From the IMG/VR virus record IMGVR_UViG_3300043464_002284, positions 124,001 through 188,000 of that record: DNA of 64,000 bases. One strand, given 5' to 3'. A model generated the notes under the pieces. It saw only the letters and a list, made by a program, of their open reading frames with translations. It had not been told where the DNA came from and searched no databases. Below, one piece after another: positions 60,442 through 64,000 of the stretch. Made by a program: the position numbers and the translations under genes. The stretch is from a virus. Each line of letters begins with the position of its first letter. The first letter of the stretch is position 1.

Positions 60442-61062
60442 ATGGATAAGATAGTGGGTGGTCAGAAAGTATTTTTTACTGCTGATCTTCACCTTGGACA
60501 TAAGAATATCATAGGATATTGTAATCGTCCATTTTCTACTGGTGGAGAGATGGACGCTAAAATTATTTCTTCTATAAACGAAACAGTTGGACAAAACGAT
60601 ATTCTTTACGTTATAGGAGATTTCTGCCATAAAGGCGGAACGGCTCTATCTTATAGAGAAAGAATAGCTTGCCAAAATGTGCATATTATTCTTGGCAATC
60701 ATGACGAACCAACTAAATTCACTAGCGGATTCTCTAGTGTCTCTGATCAAAAAATGATTCTGTATATCAATCAAAAAATATTCATGTGTCATTATCCTAT
60801 GAGAAGTTGGTCTGGTAGCTATAGAAAAAGTTGGATGCTCTATGGTCATGTTCATGGCAGGCTGCATCGTGAGGACGTTGCTTCTGGAACCCTCACGCTT
60901 GATGTAGGCGTTGATAATAAAAGAGATGGGGTAGGGTTTGGTACTCCTTGGAGTTTTAAAGACGTTCAACAGGAATTTCTGGCGAGAACGAAAAAAAAAT
61001 CAAGGTCGCCCATTGACATTGACGATACCATACTGTATAATCGAAGGAACAACGCGAGGTAA
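60442..61062 (+). CDS. Calcineurin-like metallophosphoesterase 3
   Basis: 206 aa. TADLHLGHKNIIGYCNRPF, VIGDFCHKG, ILGNHDEP, MCHYPMRSW and YGHVHGRLH give all metal blocks; this subtype (DxHLGHxNIi-x-Y-x-x-RPF) is frequent in phages. Its 3' end contains the promoter of the next gene. Confidence 0.88.
   Translation: MDKIVGGQKVFFTADLHLGHKNIIGYCNRPFSTGGEMDAKIISSINETVGQNDILYVIGDFCHKGGTALSYRERIACQNVHIILGNHDEPTKFTSGFSSVSDQKMILYINQKIFMCHYPMRSWSGSYRKSWMLYGHVHGRLHREDVASGTLTLDVGVDNKRDGVGFGTPWSFKDVQQEFLARTKKKSRSPIDIDDTILYNRRNNAR
61013..61041 (+). promoter_or_regulatory. Promoter inside the phosphoesterase 3' end (CGATA spacer)
   Basis: TTGACA, 17 bp with GACGATACC, TATAAT; a hairpin TCAGTC-gctc-GACTGA (61065-61080) follows in the leader. 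Confidence 0.7.
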
Positions 61063-61120
61063 GATCAGTCGCTCGACTGAGCCTAGCTTGTAAGATTGGT
61101 TAAGAATTTGGAGGTTGATT

Positions 61121-61405
61121 ATGGCTGAAGTTACTACTACTGAGAAGCAGAGTCGTGTTCGTTGCAGTGATGACCAGTTCCTTGAGGCAGTTTTTTCCAG
61201 CAAGACTTATGCTGAGATTGCCGCTAAGACTGGTCAGAAGATTGCTAGTACGATGGCTCGTTACGCTCGTACCAAGGCTTCTCTGGCTAAGAAGGGTGAG
61301 GAATTGCCCGCGATGGAGCGAGCAAAGCCCACAAAGACAGTGGATAATGTCGAGGCTATGGCTGAGACAGTTCGCCGTCTAAAGGCCGCTCATTCTAACG
61401 GCTGA
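61121..61405 (+). CDS. HTH-like small protein (94 aa)
   Basis: TTGGAGGTTGATT precedes the ATG. DDQFLEAVFSSKTYAEIAAK then TGQKIASTMARYARTK looks like a helix-turn-helix. Ala/Lys-rich C-terminus. GC content is higher than its neighbours. Probably DNA-binding. Confidence 0.65.
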   Translation: MAEVTTTEKQSRVRCSDDQFLEAVFSSKTYAEIAAKTGQKIASTMARYARTKASLAKKGEELPAMERAKPTKTVDNVEAMAETVRRLKAAHSNG

Positions 61406-61425
61406 GTCTTAGTTTAAACCAAATG

Positions 61426-61508
61426 CTTCCAACTACATCCCTCATAAATATTAGTAGAGACAACATAGTCAACCATCTAACTAATCGTTATGATATGTAG
61501 TTCGGAAG
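61426..61508 (+). ncRNA. Rod-like structured RNA upstream of tRNA-Leu
   Basis: CTTCC+AACTACAT (61426-61438) pairs with ATGTAGTT+c+GGAAG (61495-61508), continuing as TCATAA/TTATGA (61442-61447, 61488-61493), ATTAGT/ACTAAT (61450-61455, 61480-61485) and GAC/GTC. It lies 6 nt before tRNA-Leu, after the 61121 gene, with no open frame. Confidence 0.6.
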
Positions 61509-61514
61509 TGTTAT

Positions 61515-61589
61515 GGGAGCGTAGTCCAATTGGCAGCAGACAAAGGACTTAAAATCCTTCCAGTGTGGGTTCGAGTCCCACCGCTCCTA
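61515..61589 (+). tRNA. tRNA-Leu (UAA), short variable loop
   Basis: Acceptor GGGAGCG/CGCTCCT, anticodon stem AAGGA/TCCTT with loop CTTAAAA, T-arm GTGGG-TTCGAGT-CCCAC. The variable region is only 5 nt, unlike class II tRNA-Leu, so the amino acid is uncertain. D-stem only 3 bp. Confidence 0.75.
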
Positions 61590-61619
61590 CTTAATCCTTT
61601 TTAAAATGAGTTTACTCTT

Positions 61620-61850
61620 ATGACTTTTGACCACTGGATAAACGAAATCGAAGGATATAGCGTCAGACACGAAAGAGCTATAAGCGACATAAGAAACTGT
61701 GTTGCAAAAGGAAAAACCGACGATATAATCAAATGGTTGATGGCAGCTTATGCTATGGGCCATGAACAAGGTTATGATGTTGGATATTATGACGCTAATG
61801 AAGAATGTCAAGAAAAGTTTGATGAATATCGAATGGGAGATGACTTTTAA
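61620..61850 (+). CDS. Hypothetical protein (76 aa)
   Basis: MTFDHWINEIEGYSVRHERA start, then GKTDDIIKWLMAAYAMGHEQ; helical and acidic. Function unknown. Confidence 0.55.
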   Translation: MTFDHWINEIEGYSVRHERAISDIRNCVAKGKTDDIIKWLMAAYAMGHEQGYDVGYYDANEECQEKFDEYRMGDDF

Positions 61851-61852
61851 TT

Positions 61853-62071
61853 ATGCCATACAATCTATATAGCCTAACTACTGAAGAAATTAAAACAGCA
61901 ATCATTCAATATATTGTTGAGAACAAAAAGATTTCTACTACTTCAGAACTTTACATAATGGAAAATAAGTATGACATTAGATTCATTCTTGAAGATACTT
62001 ATCAGAAGGACAGTTTGACAGGATATTATAAGCCTGAATTGAAGGGCGTAGAAATTTCTATCTTAGAATGA
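61853..62071 (+). CDS. Hypothetical protein (72 aa)
   Basis: MPYNLYSLTTEEIKTAIIQY start; ends YKPELKGVEISILE. Alpha/beta; resembles short phage proteins. ATGA coupling downstream. Confidence 0.55.
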   Translation: MPYNLYSLTTEEIKTAIIQYIVENKKISTTSELYIMENKYDIRFILEDTYQKDSLTGYYKPELKGVEISILE

Positions 62072-62367
62072 TCGAAGAATATGAAAACTGGGAAGATGGT
62101 ATAAGAAGAACCTTTATAGAACTAGCTAATTATATGGAAAAACACGCTAACCCTCTTGAATCTATTATTGATTTTGCTTGGGCTTCTGGAGCTGATCTTT
62201 TCTTTGTGCAAAATGCCAAAGATGAACTAAAGAAACTAAAAGACAAGAATAAAGAGTGGGCTGAAGAAGTCTATAGGGCTAATGAGTTCGCCACTGAACA
62301 GATGAATCTATATCTGGAGAAAGTAGAAGAGCTAGAAAAATTTAAAAAACAAAGGATGGAAACATGA
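62068..62367 (+). CDS. Helical hypothetical protein (99 aa)
   Basis: ATGA-coupled. MIEEYENWEDGIRRTFIELA start, coiled-coil C-terminus (YLEKVEELEKFKKQRMET). Function unknown. ATGA coupling downstream. Confidence 0.55.
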   Translation: MIEEYENWEDGIRRTFIELANYMEKHANPLESIIDFAWASGADLFFVQNAKDELKKLKDKNKEWAEEVYRANEFATEQMNLYLEKVEELEKFKKQRMET

Positions 62368-62567
62368 CAGAATATGAGAGACAATTAATAAAAAATCAAA
62401 TAGTGGTTTTAGAAAAGAAGATTAAGCTTTTAGAAGAATCTTTTGACAAGCCTGTTGCTTGGGCTAGGATTAATGGTCGTGGTGATTTGTTTGATCTGAG
62501 AACTCAAAATAATCCGTATATTGATCAAAATACTGTAGTTCCTCTTTATAGGAAAAATCATGAGTAA
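62364..62567 (+). CDS. Conserved small phage protein (67 aa)
   Basis: ATGA-coupled. N-terminal coiled coil (LIKNQIVVLEKKIKLLEES), then WARINGRGDLFDLRTQNNPY and TVVPLYRKN: the W-x-RIN-x-xGDL-x-DL...NPY...xPLY motif is widespread in phages. Function unknown. Confidence 0.65.
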   Translation: MTEYERQLIKNQIVVLEKKIKLLEESFDKPVAWARINGRGDLFDLRTQNNPYIDQNTVVPLYRKNHE

Positions 62568-62877
62568 TAGTTTGTGTAATGGGAGGGTTAAGAACAATAA
62601 TCCAAAATCTCCAATAGAATATTTCTTGTTGGTTACTGTAAGAGAGTTCAGCGACTATGAGGGTGGGTCTTATATAGACGAAATTAAGAGTGCTGAACAT
62701 TTTCTAGATTCAGGAGAAGAAGCTCTTGATGATCCTTATTACCAAATCTATGGAGAAAGATACTCTCACGATACCGAATACAAATCTATTTTTCTTGGGG
62801 AATTTTATACCTTAGATAAGGCAAAAGAGTTTTTGTATAATTTAACTGGCGAAGTTCCAGACATTATCTCTTATTGA
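62560..62877 (+). CDS. Hypothetical protein (105 aa)
   Basis: Overlaps the previous gene by 8 nt. Contains YFLLVTVREFSDYEGGSYID, then a LDKAKEFLYNLTGEVPD end. No family recognised. Confidence 0.55.
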   Translation: MSNSLCNGRVKNNNPKSPIEYFLLVTVREFSDYEGGSYIDEIKSAEHFLDSGEEALDDPYYQIYGERYSHDTEYKSIFLGEFYTLDKAKEFLYNLTGEVPDIISY

Positions 62878-62878
62878 T

Positions 62879-63403
62879 ATGGTTAATACTAAACATAAGA
62901 TTGATTTGTCTAACTACTATAGTGACAATGGTGGTTACTGCACTCTGTTTAAAATATCTAATCAGCCATTTTTAGGCTTTAAAGAATTTATTTCCAAGTC
63001 TAGGGCAGAATATGCTAGAAAAATTCAGATCAAATTAAGTAAGTACGATCTCTCTCCCAAGGTATGTTCTGAATTATGTAAGATGGAGTATGAGCCATTC
63101 TTTCCTAATCAAATAAGTGGATGGGGATATATTACAGAATTAGCCAAGCCTACTAATACAAATATACAATCATGGAAAATACAAAGACTAGTCGATACTA
63201 TTTACGATACAACAAAGTTAAAATTTTGGGACTGTCATTCGGCTAATCTTGGATATATCATAAGAGAAGGAAAGAAAAAGTTGGTTTGTATTGATACTGG
63301 TAAAGAAACTTGGGATGGATATGCTAATTATTTTGGAAATTCTGATCCTGGCCCAAAGTGTTCGTATTGTTTAAGATATCAATGTAAGTGTGAAGGAATT
63401 TAA
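62879..63403 (+). CDS. Kinase-fold-like protein (paralogue of 22530)
   Basis: 174 aa. LGFKEFISKSRAEYARKIQI aligns with the Lys region of 22530; GYITELAKP is the putative hinge; FWDCHSANLGYIIREGKKKL carries D-x-H-x-x-N-x-G; VCIDTGKETWDGY the second metal site. C-terminal CSYCLRYQCKC replaces CNCVQC of the paralogue. It lacks the cysteine insert. Kinase activity is inferred only. Confidence 0.6.
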   Translation: MVNTKHKIDLSNYYSDNGGYCTLFKISNQPFLGFKEFISKSRAEYARKIQIKLSKYDLSPKVCSELCKMEYEPFFPNQISGWGYITELAKPTNTNIQSWKIQRLVDTIYDTTKLKFWDCHSANLGYIIREGKKKLVCIDTGKETWDGYANYFGNSDPGPKCSYCLRYQCKCEGI

Positions 63404-63404
63404 A

Positions 63405-63755
63405 ATGCCATATATAAAAGAAGAAAATAGATTATCTTTAGATGAATGTATAGACCATATGGTAATTTGTCTAAAAAACAGCGCTTTTAGATCATCATTT
63501 GATCCAAATAAAAATAATTATCTGAATGAAGAACTGTGTAATGAAGATGTTCTAGCTATTCTTGGTGATATTAATTATGCTTTTAGTCGTATTTTAGGGG
63601 GTGTTATGGGAGATGTTTCATACTCTAAGATTGCTATGATTACTGGTGTATTAGAGAATATTAAGCAAGAACATTATCGTCGCGTGGCAGCACCATACGA
63701 AGATAAGAAAATCATTGAAAATGGTGATATTAAAGAGTATAAACGCCTAAAATAA
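63405..63755 (+). CDS. Conserved phage protein, MPYI...NGD type (116 aa)
   Basis: ATG at 63405 with AAGGA upstream (a GTG at 63390 is in frame). MPYIKEENRLSLDECIDHMV, LGDINYAFSRIL, YSKIAMITGVLENIKQEHYR and RVAAPYEDKKIIENGDIKEY match a family very widespread in tailed phages, function unknown. Confidence 0.8.
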   Translation: MPYIKEENRLSLDECIDHMVICLKNSAFRSSFDPNKNNYLNEELCNEDVLAILGDINYAFSRILGGVMGDVSYSKIAMITGVLENIKQEHYRRVAAPYEDKKIIENGDIKEYKRLK

Positions 63756-63765
63756 AGAGGCCAAA

Positions 63766-64000
63766 ATGTCTAAAAATATTGATGATGTAATTAAAGAAGT
63801 AATGAAAAGCAATAAAGAAATCCACAATATGGATAATCATTTAACTAAAGATATTACTGAGGTTAAGAAAAGCATCAAAAATATTGAGAATAAGATCAAG
63901 ACCTTAGAAAACAAGATTGATCAAGCAATAGATATTTTAAATACATTCACCATTCTAATTTCTGACATGGACGATATGAATGATTCCGATATAGATGATG
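63766..64000 (+). CDS. Coiled-coil protein, partial (runs off right edge)
   Basis: 78 codons visible, AGAGGCCAAA upstream. MSKNIDDVIKEVMKSNKEIH start, then a coiled coil (ITEVKKSIKNIENKIKTLEN) and an acidic region. Function unknown. Confidence 0.6.
   Translation, partial: MSKNIDDVIKEVMKSNKEIHNMDNHLTKDITEVKKSIKNIENKIKTLENKIDQAIDILNTFTILISDMDDMNDSDIDD

Overview
This window reads as part of the genome of a large tailed (jumbo-type) phage, or a closely related phage-plasmid, of a planctomycete. Phage signs are a T4 gp55-like late sigma factor, dense tiny overlapping genes with ATGA/TAATG coupling, 12 scattered tRNA genes plus two tRNA-like genes, a complete tmRNA, ThyX, an ATP-dependent DNA ligase, an endonuclease VII relative and four HNH nucleases. 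Planctomycete signs are a DUF1501 protein with a twin-arginine leader, a subtilase whose N-terminus resembles the planctomycete LEPR-x-LL export motif, and small secreted Cys/Tyr/Arg-rich proteins. The host assignment is an inference from these protein families; no virion gene was identified with certainty.

Layout. 1-4.3 kb: minus-strand genes (a GTG-started HTH protein running off the left edge, the late sigma factor, then glycine/cysteine-rich probable structural proteins). 4.5-8.4 kb: a secreted Tyr-rich protein, a full-length glmS and a full-length subtilisin-like protease. 8.5-27.8 kb: a strikingly modular region. Nearly every transcription unit carries its own promoter (TTGACA, 16-18 bp, TAGAAT/TATAAT/TATACT, usually with CGATA in the spacer) and is closed by one of 19 copies of an ~86-bp double-hairpin element with a GC-rich linker. 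This region also holds compact non-coding RNA arrays (16.0, 17.7-18.25 and 21.06-21.3 kb) and tRNA clusters. 28-64 kb: long, low-GC operons of very short genes with few promoters. They include recognisable DNA metabolism and repair genes (ThyX, UvdE-like, ligase, endonuclease VII-like, an HhH protein), three metallophosphoesterases, a zincin-like protein, a PspC domain and many small paralogue families. A tmRNA lies at 52.96-53.32 kb, and a tRNA-Leu preceded by a long rod-like hairpin lies at 61.4-61.6 kb.

How the parts fit. The plus-strand genes look like early/middle accessory functions: nucleotide and DNA metabolism, host takeover and translation support through tRNAs, tmRNA and an L7/L12 C-terminal-like protein. 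The sigma factor would direct late transcription. The most unusual content is non-coding: the double-hairpin family, the conserved promoter spacer, an 18-bp palindrome at five promoters, a six-copy family of exactly 47 nt, and several branched RNAs that I cannot assign to any known class.
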